The position numbers and the translations under genes were made by a program. A stretch of 64,000 bases of DNA from the NCBI GenBank assembly GCA_013368375.1, contig JAACJP010000035.1, forward strand, positions 62,001 through 126,000, in the 5' to 3' direction. Positions 11,169 through 22,664 of the stretch are shown piece after piece. The DNA is from Tricholomella constricta. Its lineage: Eukaryota; Basidiomycota; Agaricomycetes; Agaricales; Lyophyllaceae. The first letter of the stretch is position 1. The number at the start of each line of letters is the position of its first letter. The notes under the pieces are model-generated. The model had not been told where the DNA came from. It was given only the letters and a program-made list of their open reading frames with translations, and did no database searches.

Positions 11169-13788
11169 ATGTCTAATATGAATGAAAATCTGCCCGAGCA
11201 TGAGCGAGGAGTACAGTACTCCTCGCTGCTTCTAGGATTTCGTCACGCCTGATAGTGCCTTCTACAGGCAAATGTGCAAACTTCAAGAAATAACCTGAAA
11301 CGTCCACGGCTCGAGGTAAATACATAAATCTCGCCTTGAACCACTGTCGTAGATACCTAATGTCAGTTAAATTTCAGAGAATTAGTGCCCAGCAATTTCT
11401 GGACATAGAGGCCACGGTGGACGTCGGCAATGAGACCGACGACGATGAGGACGACAGCGACTTAGGTTTACTATCTTCTCTTTTATTATAATTTGTATAC
11501 TAACATGTATCCTTGCAGAATTCATTGACGAAGGGGAGTCTACTGCAGCAGACCGGTCAACGTCACACCGCCGTCTCTTTCAGGAGTACCAGCGCATAGT
11601 AGAGACCTCGGATGATTGGGATGAACTGCTACTCCGTGCACGTGAACGAGCACAGCACGACAGGATACCAGTGCCTGCACAACCTACGGATGATGAGCGA
11701 CCGTTTGCTGAGAATGCACGTCTGTGGCGTGTCGCTGTCAAGGTGCGCCACATGCCAGAACATTGTGGAAAAACAACTAATCATATTATAGCCCGGCTGT
11801 GAGGAAACCATAGTTCCCATATTGATGGAAAAGGTCTTCCGTTCAGCAGGTCAATATTTGTCTGTGGCATCCATTGTTGGCAGAGCTTCTCGACCCGGCT
11901 GGATAGTGGTAGAAGCCACTCAGCTCAGCGATGTCCGGGAACTATGTCAAGGTGTATCAAACATTTTCCCCCAGCGTGTCCATTTCGTTGAGCCATCGGA
12001 CGCACCGGCCTGGCTCCAGGAAACTCCTGCATTTACTCCTCGCTCGCAATCGTGGATTCGCTTAACAAAGTACCCATATAAAGGTGTTTTTATAATTTCA
12101 ATTCAAGTCTCGATCTGACAAATTATCACAAAAGGCGATCTTGCCTACGTCCAACACTTCGGCGAGATGTGGCCTGGGCAGGCAAGGATCCTTGTCGTGC
12201 CACGTCTCAAACTCCAACCACCATCCTCAGTTTCTGCTGGTAAGCGCAAGCGTACAGGACGCCCTCCCCAGGCCCTTTTCGATGCCAACTTTGTGAGATC
12301 AATTTATGGTGACGGTTCGGTAGAGACACGCAATCAAGTGTTTGTCTTCAAAGGACAAGTTTATCAAGATGGTTACCTACAGACGGACACCGACCTTTTT
12401 TATCCTCAGGAGGCGACACCGACACCTGCAGAACTTGACCGCTTCCAACGTGCTCAGGAAATTCTGAAAGGTTTCCTCGAGCACTCCTTGGAAGTGGCAG
12501 CTGCCAAGCGTCTACGTATTGGTGATCATGTCAAGGTAACGACTGGGCAGGCTCAAGGTTCTCTTGGAACGATTGAGAGCATTTCAGGGAATGAGGCTAG
12601 CCTGATCCTAAGGAACGGATCATTACGTCTCTCTGTAGCTCTTGACGCGCTGCGCAAGGACCTCTCAATCGGAGATGAGATCATTGTTAGAGATGGCCCC
12701 AAGGCAGGTACTGTTGGTTGGGTGATAGCAGTCAGTGGAGAAGGCTTGGTCATTTACGATCGTGAACATGCACAGGAGGTTCGTCATTTCATTTAACGTC
12801 ATTTTCATTTATTTTTCAAACGAGAGGTATTGATGTACTTTTAGATGGTAGTTGCTGCCCACTGCGTCGACTTTTTTGAGGCCGACTTTGTCAGAGCCTC
12901 GGGTAGTAAGACAATAGCCCAGAAATTAAAGTTCAAACGAGATCCACACCTCCACCTGTATGGAAAACATGTCCGGGTCATAAGGGGTAGCCGGTGGAAA
13001 GACTATGTGGGCATTGTAAAATCGGGTTTAGACGATGACCATGTCCTTGTTGAATTCGAAGCAACCATGCGAAAAGAACGGATACCTGTTTCGCAACTCA
13101 GTCTTCGGTACGTTCTAACATTCAAAACTAATTTGTACTAACACATTCTACAGTAGTGATGCTGAACTTCGAGCACTACAAGGACCAACTCTTCCTGTGG
13201 TTCTCTTACCCTCAAGCTCGACTCGTCAGCCATTAAATGCACCGAGTCGTGCAGTTCCACCAACCCCAATTCCGCCACCGTCTACTGTAGAGCTCAGCCC
13301 AGCCTGGAATCCCTCTTCGCAGACACCAAACCCATATACTGCATTTCGTAAGATTCTATTGACAAGTTGTTTCTTTGATTACTGACGCTTTTATCACAGC
13401 TTATAATCCGTGGATAGAAAACCCTGTACTGGCAGGCAAGCGAATCAAGATGATAGTGAAGGATACACGACCTATCATCGGCAACCCAGGATGGGAAAAT
13501 GGAGATTTCGAGGGAAGGCTAGGAATATGGGCGGGGGTTGAGGGAGGATTGGTCAAGCTTACTACTATCCAGTCTACACTTTTAGTCCCGGATAAGTACG
13601 TGCGACCCCTCAGACCTACTGTCAAGAACCAGGCTGCTGTCGTCCTTGAAGATGGCTCCATCACAGGCGTCGAGTACCATATCATCAGTTTAGATGGAGA
13701 TCGGTGTATAGTACGACCTCGGAATGCAAGGAACGAACCCAAGAATAGACTAGATGTAGACATCAGTTCTTTGGCAGTCATTGCTTGA
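11169..13788 (+). CDS. Spt5-like transcription elongation factor (NGN + KOW) carried by KDZ-1
   Basis: Nine exons join in frame: 11169-11210, 11268-11315, 11378-11465, 11519-11742, 11792-12083, 12135-12778, 12845-13107, 13154-13347 and 13400-13788, giving about 727 aa. The first exon is the least certain. An Spt5 signature QQFLDIEATVD plus an acidic run is at about residues 35-60. The NusG-like NGN domain covers about 125-225 (WRVAVKPGCEE, RPGWIVVEA). KOW-type segments follow (WIRLTKYPYKGDLAYV, RIGDHVKVTTGQAQGSLGTI, GKHVRVIRGSRWKDYVG). ELSPAWNPSSQTP resembles one unit of a fungal Spt5 C-terminal repeat. Cellular Spt5 pairs with Spt4 and clamps RNA polymerase II; whether this mobile copy does so is inference. 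It is shorter than host Spt5 (usually over 1000 aa) because the CTR is vestigial. It runs in the same direction as the transposase. Confidence 0.85.
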
Positions 13789-13844
13789 TTGGACATATCG
13801 TACAGTTGTTATCACATGCTTCACCCACTACATAGCCTTGAAAA

Positions 13845-14065
13845 TAACCTTACTCGTATGCCCCCGCTCACATGTGAGCGGGGATGGTGTGAACATGAGA
13901 CGCCAGTTCTATTTGATGTCCACGAACCAGCCTCTGCAGTTGGAGCTACTGGAGTGTTACCCAGTGGACTTGGCGCCCTGGGAACCAGAGTGCGACATCA
14001 ACTCCTTCAGGTGCTCCATGGATTATGGTTCGACACACACCTGACCTTTAAGTTGTTGTTGCAGC
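13845..14065 (+). other. Short segment shared with the right end of the window
   Basis: The sequence around 13922-14020 (CACGAACCAGCCTCTGCAGT, then GGACTTGGCGCCCTG, then CCAGAGTGCG) recurs at 63548-63640 with scattered differences and a one-base length change. The second copy reads as NQPLQLEHLAVVLSGLGAL; here the frame shifts half way. It is probably a captured gene fragment or part of an unrecognised dispersed repeat. Confidence 0.5.
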
Positions 14066-14139
14066 CTTATTAAGGTGTATGCGCTACTTAAAGATGCACG
14101 AATCCTGCAGCCCAATATGGGTGAATGAGAGTGCAGTAT

Positions 14140-14870
14140 GTCTGTGTGCGCCATCACATCCTTAAAATCTTTATTCTCATATGGCCTTGTAAGTTCAAGG
14201 TGTGTATAAATCATTATCTAGTGTCCGCTTTTACTGAACTATGAGTACAAGAGGTGCATCACAAGCTCCCACTTGACCCGCAGCTACACCTTTGTTGAGT
14301 TCCACTCCCAATGTTAACGTGACGCCGAAGATGCCTACTATGAAATGTATGTCGTCCCCCCCCGTTTTACCCTTCACTCAACTGCCCCTACCAGGCACGG
14401 CAGCTACTTTGAAGGCTCCCGCCTAAGCATCCAGGTATATATACATCCCCCTGCCGCTTTTGTTGACTAATCACACTCGCAGTGGGCGAAAAATCCCCCC
14501 TCCTCTGTCTGGCGCTACGAGCGCCATGCGTCCCCCTCACCGCCACCCCCAAGACCGAGAGCACTGCGACTGTGATCGCGACTGCTCCCGCAGCCCCCGC
14601 TGCGACATCTGCCGGGACGACTGCCATGATGACCGCGACTGCCGGTGCTCCCCGAACACCGCCACCGCAGTGCATCCCCAGACCGCCGCTGCGGGTCACG
14701 ACGACTGCACCAGTACACTGCCCCCGCCGCTCACTGAGGATGTTATTATGAGCTCCAAGGACATCGTGGCACCCCGACAGGAGTGTCCTGCCCCTTTTCA
14801 ATATCACAATGCACGTCGAGCTGTGTTGGTAGGTGCTGCATCCTCAGGCATCCTCGCCATTATGCAATAG
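14140..14870 (+). pseudogene. Decayed RRM/SR-type splicing-factor fragment in KDZ-1
   Basis: Joining GT..AG-bordered pieces gives an RRM-like end: ITSLKSLFSYG, then TFVEFHSQC, an in-frame TAA, then RDAEDAYYEM, HGSYFEGSRLSIQ and WAKNPPSSVWRYER. The RDAEDAYYEM-HG-FEGSRLSIQWAKNPPSSVWRYER order is typical of the second half of a fungal SR-protein RRM. The following Pro/Arg/Asp/Cys-rich stretch (CDCDRDCSRSP at about 14567-14600) looks like an RS/RD tail in which Arg codons became Cys codons, as C-to-T change at CG sites would cause. The nonsense codon and frame changes mark it as broken. It lies between the Spt5-like gene and the transposase, on the same strand. Confidence 0.6.
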
Positions 14871-15120
14871 CTAATTTTCACTCTCCTATAGCTGTGCCCC
14901 TACTTAATGCGAAGGGCGAGTGAGGAATTTATTGATACATAATCTACCGTAATGTCGCACAGCAAGGCCTGCGGCAGAGCACGATGTAATTTTGTAGTGT
15001 ATTTTTGTGTTGTACCGCGTCGGTCATGTGCAAACCCGATCAATTCTGGGCTTGCTGCTCTGTTACCGCGGACCCGCTGCCCTCATTTCTTGGTCCTTGT
15101 TGCTGATTTTTTTTGGCAAT

Positions 15121-18100
15121 ATGCGGCCTAGGCTAAGCAAAAAGATGAAGAGTGCAACTTCAAGTCCCAGCACCCCACGATCTTACACGCCAATCCCTGG
15201 TCCTAGCCGTCCTCATCATCTTAGCCGTCCTGACGGCATTCGTCCCCTTGTGTATCTACACCATGGAGAATCTCTCATTCAGCAGCCTAACCTCCTGCGA
15301 ATCCCTGGACAGGTCGGATTTGCAGGTGATCGTCCCCTCGACACAAACACATCCCCCGCTCCACCCGCTGAGAATGCTGATCCATTTTCTGAAAACATGC
15401 TGGAGGATGATCTCACATACGTTCTCCCTTCAACTGTAGACGCCGTGCATACTCGTTATCGCAAGAAGCGGTTCAATCAGTCAAATCGCTGGATGATGGA
15501 GGTCATTCCAAGCCTCATTATTCCCTATATGCATTATCTCAGCATGTCCTTATCTTTGCGGCTTGACGTGACACCAGTGGTGTCGTGCATATGTGAAGGC
15601 CCCAGGAGAGTATTTGGCATCATAGTAGTCAAATTCTCAGGTGTGTTGCAATATGATCTGGACGTTTGCAAGTCACTAATCAAATTTATCAGTTCTCGAG
15701 TCCACAAGAATCAATACCTGTGAATGTGCGCCGGCCGCATTGCAACTCATCAAAATGGGGCTCTTTCCATGCTCGCCCATCGCTCCTACTCTGGCTGTTG
15801 ATGTTCGAGTTTTGGACTTCGTTACTCGTCTTTTTGTCCACATTCCACCCAATAATACAGCATGGTGTCGTACAGTGGAGGAATTCCTTGATTCGCAGGG
15901 CTACAAGCTCACAACACAAGTCGGTGTCTCATACATCAAAGGTTTTACGTGTCCTGACAAACCTAATGTGCAGGGCTCACTACGAAGGCGGTTTTCAAAT
16001 GCTTTGCAGTGGTATAACATGCTCCAGGATGCCACCACCAAACATGTCGATATGGAGCTGACACAAGTGCGGAGGGTGGTAACTGGTGACCGACATGGTA
16101 GTCTGGTAGACGGCAGTGCCAACGTTGAACATTCCACGGCCCCTCCTACTTTATCGACATCACCCGACGAGGTCCCCAAAGTCCGAATTCCAAACATCCC
16201 AAGTCGTCACCGTGTAACTGTTGAGGCCTTGGACACCGAGGATGAAGAAATCCGTGAACCCCACTCTCCCTCAAAACGACGACGAGCAGCCGAAGAGGAA
16301 GAACCATTTAGCATGTCTTCTCAGCCTTTTCCTGTACCAGTTGCTCGAGGACGGCCCAGTGATTATCTTCGAACTCGATGCCCTCTTTGCTTTGGAGGAG
16401 AGTATCCACGACGTGAAAACTCAGGGTAGGTGGTATCTTGCACATCAGAGTCAATATATATTCAAATTTTCTTCAGTCCAGACGCTATTGTATGTGTTGA
16501 TGCATGCTTCACGCAGAAACGCAATAAGCAGGCACGAGACCCAGTCCGCACCCACCCAAGGACAGTTTTTGTTCCCGAGTCAGACACAATTCACATGGCC
16601 CGCTATGTTGAGAGTGTTCGCCCAACCAGATCTAAACCACGCAAGCAGAGCCGTCGACAGGATGATGAACAGGATGACAAATATGAGGGACCTTTACGTG
16701 TTCCAAAGTCAGTGCTGGATGGGTGTGAGGCAGGATTCACGGCAGCTGATGATGCAAGGACCAAGGCGAGCACCCAGTTCTTCGATGATACTGCACTGAT
16801 GGCTTTGCTTTGCCGTCACGACCGAGTACTCTGGATTGTCAATATGCGGTCTGCTGGCGAGAAACAGCACTACACACTGGTCCTCATTGAGACCCTCTTT
16901 CAACACCTACCTCTCTCCTTTCAGATCGGGCTCCTCTACGACATCGGCTGCCAGCTCCACCGCAGCTGTATCAAATGGGGTTTTCTTGACCGTTATCTTC
17001 ATCGTTTAACCTTTGCAATCTCTGTCTTCCATGCATTTGGTCACCAATGGGCATGTCAAATTATTTACCATCCACGCAAATGTAAAGGGTTTGGACTTTC
17101 AGACGGTGAAGGCTGTGAGCGCTTCTGGCACTCAATCAGTAAGCTTATTTCTTACCTGCGAGTCTGCGGCGTAAGTTGTCTAACATTCATAATTTTCTTT
17201 TTGACTGATAATATAATTTTCAGTACCATCAACGAATCTATACCCTTGATCGTCAGGTCCAGCAAGCAGACAGAGAAGGCCTCGTAAAGCTAGTAACATG
17301 GCTGTTGCGTCGTACCAGACATTGTCAAGAAAAACGTCGTACAGCTGAAGAAGTCTTGCATGCCTGCGGAAAATCGGAGGAGCTTCTTCGGAATGAGTGG
17401 AACTCACAAGTTGAGGCACAAACAAAGCCATTACCACGTGAGTCACCCACCAAACAACTTCCACAATGTCTGAGCGCCTTTTCTAGGTCGATCGAAAAAC
17501 CAAGGCAAGAATGCAGTTGATGAGGCAATCCGCCAGCGGAAGGCACGTGACATTCTCAAGCAACGTGTGACAGATTCAGAAAACATCATCTTGGATCCTG
17601 ATGTTGACTTTGTTGATATTGGCCGTGCTGAGATGCAAATAGCTGACTTGCGCACTCAGCTGGAGCATGCAGAAGCTGCTATCAGGAGCAAAGAACGTGC
17701 TCTGGGGGTTGACGAGCGGGCAGAGTTGCGTCGTCTGGCTGGCAATCCATTTATTGCAGCCCGCATGAATGCTCGTGCATTGAAGATGCGCTTACGGGAG
17801 AAACTGGGGGCCCGCAAGTTTGAGATGGACCGTGTAGAGCGATCATTTCGCAAGCAGGTGAACGGTAAGTGTTTTTTAAAGCATTTTGATCACAGCAGGC
17901 TTATAGGATATTTAGAGCAGAAGGTCCACTCACATACTGAGGCCTCTGTTCGAAGGCGTGATCCTAGCATTCAACAGCTGGCACGTGACTACAACAAGCT
18001 TTGTGATGTCATGCAGTCTTTGATAGACTCTAGGAAGGCTCCCCATGGTGCTATCTGCCCGCCTCATATCGAAACAAAAGGGCTGTTTGCTCTGGATGTT

Positions 18101-18680
18101 GATGATGAGATCTGGCAAGATGTGGGCTTGGAGGAGGACATATCAAATGAGCCACCCCTCTGGCTGTCTGATGACCATGTGAGAGATGGAATCAAAGCTC
18201 GCCTTGAGCTTGATCGATGTGTAGAAGAGGAAAGAAGGCTGGTACATGAGCGAAGAGCACTTCAAATCTGGTTTTCTGAGGAATGGAAGGTAATCTGTAA
18301 TGCAATCAACTCCACTGGTATTTTCTTTTTGATTTCACTGTGATTGAGCCTTTGTTAACCTTCTTTTTTCAGACTCTTCATCTCTCAAATATCAATTTGA
18401 AGTCAGAAGACGTGACCTTCTTCGCCTCTACGTTACATGGCAATTGCCCCTGCGCACTCTTTATACAGGTCAAGATCCACTTCCAGAATGGGGACCTACA
18501 CAGCAAGAGCTGCTCAATGCCAGCATTGATCAGGTAACAGCTGCATCTGTTGATCAGAATGATAATGAATCTTCTGAAGATGAACTCAATGAAGAGTTTG
18601 ATATTGATATTGACAATTACTTGGTGGAGACTTTAGATGCATTAGATTTTGCAGCCTCATATCGTAATGAGACAGAGTAA
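15121..18680 (+). CDS. KDZ transposase with CxC1-type cysteine cluster (KDZ-1)
   Basis: Seven exons join in frame: 15121-15640, 15693-16425, 16477-17170, 17224-17437, 17487-17864, 17916-18296 and 18373-18680, giving about 1075 aa. The N-terminus is Ser/Pro-rich, followed by RYRKKRFNQSNRWMMEVIPSL and CECAPAALQLIKMGLFPCSP. At about residues 405-435 lies the hallmark CPLCFGG...DAIVCVDACFTQKR. The KDZ core follows (LLYDIGCQLHR, HQWACQIIYHPRKCKGFGLSDGEGCERFW). Coiled-coil stretches and RRRDLLRLYVTW come next, and the C-terminus is acidic. The family has an RNase H-fold nuclease core and mobilises elements with 8-base TSDs. The last intron donor is inferred from frame. No stop or frameshift is seen, so the protein may be active. 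Confidence 0.93.
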
Positions 18681-18794
18681 CTAGAAGATGAATTAACACT
18701 TATGGCCTGTTTGCCCCTTTTTCAATATTTCTAACAATCACTAAATACCCTGTACCATGTGTAACCTTATATATGAGAAGCTCATGTGCTGTAT

Positions 18795-19440
18795 AAATTA
18801 CATATGGTCTTGCCCATACTGAGATATGGGAGTCCCATATATGATAATTAAACACATTGGTCTTGCCCATCTGGTCCAGTACCACTGCATGTTGGGAATC
18901 CCACATGCTGTATAAATTACATATGGTCTTGCCCAGTTGCAGTGGGCTTGCCCATACTGAGATATGGGAGTCCCATATATGATAATTAAACACATTGGTC
19001 TTGCCCATCTGGTCCAGTACCACTGATATTGGGAATCCCGCATACTGTATAAATTACATATGGTCTTGCCCAGTTGTAGTGGTCTTGCCTATACTGAGAT
19101 ATGGGAGTCCCATATATGATAATTAAACACATTGGTCTTGCCCATCTGGTCCAGTACCACTGATATTGGGAATCCCGCATACTGTATAAATTACATATGG
19201 TCTTGCCCAGTTCATACTGAGATATGGGAGTCCCATATATGATAATTAAACACATTGGTCTTGCCCATCTGGTCCAGTACCACTGCATGTTGGGAATCTC
19301 GCATGCTGTATAAATTACATATGGTCTTGCCCAGTTGTAGTGGTCTTGCCCATACTGAGATATGGGAGTCCCATATATGATGATTAAACACATTGGTCTT
19401 GCCCATCTGGTCCAGTACCACTGTACATATACACTTTAAT
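18795..19440. repeat. Right subterminal tandem repeat of KDZ-1, about 115-135-bp unit
   Basis: About five copies of a unit with CCATACTGAGATATGGGAGT, CCCATATATGATAATTAAAC, ATTGGTCTTGCCCATCTGGT and GTATAAATTACATATGGTCT. Unit lengths vary by presence of a CAGTTG(C/T)AGTGG(G/T)CTTGCC segment. The unit differs from the left 95-bp array yet shares GGGAGTCCCA and the TTGCCCA/TGGGCAA word, suggesting common binding sites at both ends. 18681-18794 and 19441-19817 are AT-rich with no gene. Confidence 0.9.
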
Positions 19441-19817
19441 GAACCCCTTCCTAGATGAATAGCACATACCTTGCATCAGGAGTAAAAAACATGTAGTCTT
19501 ATTATCTCCTCACAATCTCGTCTGGACACATCTGAACATATTGCAAACTTGAGTATTGTATATGGAACCAAATATTTGATTACCCATCACATGGAGCACT
19601 GAACAGAACATTGTGCCATAATCACACGTAGTTGAAATACATTTTGAAATGCATGCAATTGCTGTGGTGCTTATGAAGAAAAAATTCTCACTGTGTGGCG
19701 CGACAGCTTAAAGAATGTGTCTTAATCACTTAATAGCTCCAAATACATCAACAGTTGTTTAAGGCATGTCGCACTCAAAAGAGGATTATCACAGACAGCC
19801 TTAGCTTTTTTGTATGC

Positions 19818-20247
19818 AAATTTTTATTTGTTTGTCCAGGACTATGCCTGCTTGACAAAACTGACATGATGCTCATTGAAACTTTCCAAGTGCCTGGATG
19901 AACTATGTTTTATTGTGTACGGCCTTGGCTATAAGTGTGACATGACAAGCCCAGTTCCAAGTGCCTGATTGAACCATGTTTTATTCTATGGTCTTGGCTA
20001 TAAGTGTGACGTGACATGCTGGGCTTGCCCATATTTCTTGGGCAGCCCCACATTACAGTTGGACAAGATTACAATACTTGGCACTCCCTGGGCATGGTTG
20101 GGAAAGACCAATGTGGGAGGACCATGCCTAATATTGGGATGCCCAGGGGGGGTGGTCCCGAACCATGGTCTAGGCCCTAGTTAGGGTAGTCTTTCACAGT
20201 GGGACTAACTACCCTAATAAGGGGTCTCCAGGGGGTTGACTGAAGTG
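19818..20247. repeat. Right terminal inverted repeat of KDZ-1
   Basis: Inverted match to 3651-4012, ending GACTGAAGTG at 20247. It carries an internal partial duplication of about 70 bases (19897-19966, a second GGCTATAAGTGTGACATGAC) that the left arm lacks. The outer 290 bases are essentially identical to the left arm, pointing to recent transposition or conversion. Confidence 0.92.
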
Positions 20248-20255
20248 GACTCCGC
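20248..20255. repeat. Target-site duplication of KDZ-1, right copy
   Basis: GACTCCGC, matching 3643-3650. The following GG makes the target GACTCCGCGG, containing the CCGCGG word that is abundant in KDZ-2. Confidence 0.92.
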
Positions 20256-20585
20256 GGGCTCATCCTCACTCTCAGAACCGGGTGCTGTTTGGCCTTGAAT
20301 GGTTTTAATTAACAATGGACAAGGGTAGGTAAGTAATTGTGTTACCTTCAGTGTCCGCGGAGCCTGTGTACACGGGAATGTTGTACTCGATGTGAAAGTC
20401 GCGTTCTCTGGGTTGCTGGTAGTAACTTCTATATTCAATTTCTGCACCTTCGAATGGCGGCCCGCGGAAGTGATCAGGAAATTCGTGGGGTAGCAGCTCC
20501 CTGGGCTGGTAAACATCGTTTCCGAGTGGGTCATATCTTGCAGGGCTGTCGGAGCCCTCCCTCGACTCCTCATCCGAATTCTCCC
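20256..20585 (-). pseudogene. Block 2 of the split KDZ-2 acidic accessory gene
   Basis: Minus strand: coding from 20585 to 20346 (GENSDEESREGSDSP ... DFHIEYNIPVYTGSADTEG), an intron 20294-20345 with GT..AG ends, then a short exon 20248-20293 (QTAPGSESEDEPAESP) that runs into KDZ-1. Phases across the intron, the B insertion (upstream) and KDZ-1 (downstream) all agree. It is mid-protein sequence with no recognisable domain. Confidence 0.75.
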
Positions 20586-20593
20586 CCATGTCC
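20586..20593. repeat. Target-site duplication of element B, left copy
   Basis: CCATGTCC, repeated at 22665-22672 on the other side of B. Confidence 0.9.
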
Positions 20594-20845
20594 GAGGACT
20601 TTACACTCCCCCTGGTGATTCCGTATGGATTCCATGGACTCCTTATGGACTCCGCGGATTCCATGGAATCCATGAGGAGTCCATGTGGACAACGTGTGGC
20701 TGAGACACCACTCAAATCCAAGAGTCCAGTCCAGGTCAGTCCTTGTGGAGTCCTTGCAAATTCCGTGTGGAAAACGCGGAATCCTGGAATCCGCGCGGAC
20801 TAAATTGCTCATGGAATCCACAAGGACAGCATGGAATCCAAGGAC

Positions 20846-20962
20846 TCCATGCTCCGCAATTTTCCAATGCAAAATTATTTGCACCAGCAGGAATTGAACC
20901 CTTGCTTTGCTCCCTAGCACATTTGAAGATGTCGCGCTAAACCACTAGGCCACTAGTCCCGT
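20846..20962 (-). other. tRNA-like module in element B
   Basis: On the minus strand AGTGGCCTAGTGGTTTAGCG matches an A box and GCAAGGGTTCAATTCCTGC matches a B box with a short pairing T arm. It lies at the same distance from the GAGG(A/T)C end as in A1 and A2 (about 250-370 bases). It is probably a tRNA-derived internal RNA polymerase III promoter. It differs from the A module, so the two may come from different tRNAs. Confidence 0.6.
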
Positions 20963-21049
20963 TAACAACTATTAAAATGCGTGCTACATATTGGCAAAGC
21001 ACTGATGCACGTGCTTGTGACAATGGCTCACGCTGCACCAATTACAGTG

Positions 21050-22320
21050 ACGATGACTCAGACCACCACCACCACCACGCCACGACAACGGCGACGACGA
21101 CGACAACAACGACAACAACGACAACAACGACAGCAACAACGACAACGACAGTGGTAGGAGAGGGCCGAAAAAGGGCGCCCACCGACCGCCACGTACACTG
21201 ACCACCACCACCACCACGGCCACACGACTCACAGCACCCGACGGCCCACAGCACCACCACCACCCTGACAACACCTCCACCACCACCACACCACCACGAC
21301 GACGGCCACCACACCACCACCACCATACTACCACGACGACGGCGACGACCCCACCACCACGGCACTACCACGACAACGGCGACGACCCCACCACCACAGC
21401 ACCACCACCACCACCGACGACAACGGCACAGCACACCACCACCCCCAGCACGACGACGACGGCCACACGACGACGACGGCCACACGACCACCACCACCAC
21501 CACCACCACCACCACGGCCACCAGCACACCACCACCACCAACCCCAGCACGACAACGACGGCCACACGACCACCACCACCACCCACCACCACCACCACCA
21601 GCACAATGACGACGGCCACACGACCACCACCACCCACCACCACCACCACACGATGACGGCGACGGCACGACGACACCACCACCACCACGGCGACGGCCAC
21701 GTCGACGGCACGACGACACCACCACCACCACGGCGACGGCCACGTCGACGGCACGATGACACCACAACCACGACCACCACACCCACCACCACAAGGACAC
21801 GACCACGACCATGACCACCCCACCACCACAACGACACGACGACGGCGGTGACGACAGCACCACAATGACGGCCACGACAACACCACACCACGACCATCAC
21901 AACGGCCACGACAGCCACCACACCACCACGACGGCCACCACACCACCACCACCAGGACACCACGACAGCACCACCACCACCACCACCACCACAACACCAC
22001 GATGACAGCACCACCACGACGGCCACGACGGCCACTACCACAACACCACAACGGCCACCACCACACCACGATGACAGCACCACCACCACAACGGCCACGA
22101 CGGCCACCACACCACCACCACCAGGACACCACGACGACAGCACCACCACCACCACCACCACAACAACACCACGACGACAGCACCACCACGACGGCCACCA
22201 CCACACCACCACTACGGCTACGACGGTGACGCGACTCGGCCACCGTTGCGACAGCCACGGCGATGACGACGGCCTCGCCGCCACCTCGCCCCGCCACCAC
22301 CGCCCCACGGCCACGACGAC
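21050..22320. repeat. CAC/GAC simple-sequence block in element B
   Basis: Degenerate array of CAC, CCA, ACGACGGC and ACAACAACG words. Reading frames on both strands are open only because of composition. Confidence 0.9.
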
Positions 22321-22664
22321 GACTATGATTATTTATTTATTTATTTGTTTTTGTAGAATAGAAAATACATGTTTTTTTTGATATATCATTATCTCTTGAG
22401 TGCAATGCCCACAGAGGGTGGATGACTGTGACTTTGGTAGAGTGTTCCCAAGTCCTGGTTTGTGGAGTCCATGTGGACTCCACAGGGAATCCTCTTCATA
22501 TTGTAGGGGATTTGTAATTTTTTTATAGACTTAGATGTTCCTTGTGGAGTCTATGGATTCCACGGAATCCACGGGGAATCCACGGGGAATCCACGGGGAA
22601 TCCACAGGGATTCCGCGGACTCCATGGACTCCATGAGGAACACCAGGGGGAGTGTAAAGTACTG

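Larger units (their letters stand above)
3651..20247 (+). mobile_element. KDZ-1, complete 16.6-kb KDZ transposon
   Basis: Both termini start CACTTCAGTCAACCCCCTGG (inverted) and are flanked by the TSD GACTCCGC. Terminal inverted repeats run about 360 bases, with subterminal tandem repeats just inside. Cargo from left to right: unknown multi-exon gene (minus), large palindrome and minisatellites, Spt5-like gene (plus), RRM/SR fragment (plus), KDZ transposase (plus). The transposase frame is intact over seven exons, so the element may be autonomous. It sits in an exon of the KDZ-2 acidic accessory gene. Confidence 0.93.
20594..22664 (+). mobile_element. Element B, non-autonomous TIR element of 2071 bp related to A1/A2
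   Basis: The ends GAGGACTTTACACTCCCCC and GGGGGAGTGTAAAGTACTG match A1's ends, and the flanking TSD is CCATGTCC. The internal plan is the same as A1: palindromic arm, tRNA-like module, CAC/GAC simple repeat, AT-rich stretch, palindromic arm. The sequence is quite different, with arms of TCCATGGA, TCCGCGGA and GGAATCC words instead of CCGATCGG/CCTAGG. It is a second subfamily mobilised through the shared tips. No protein is encoded. Confidence 0.9.
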
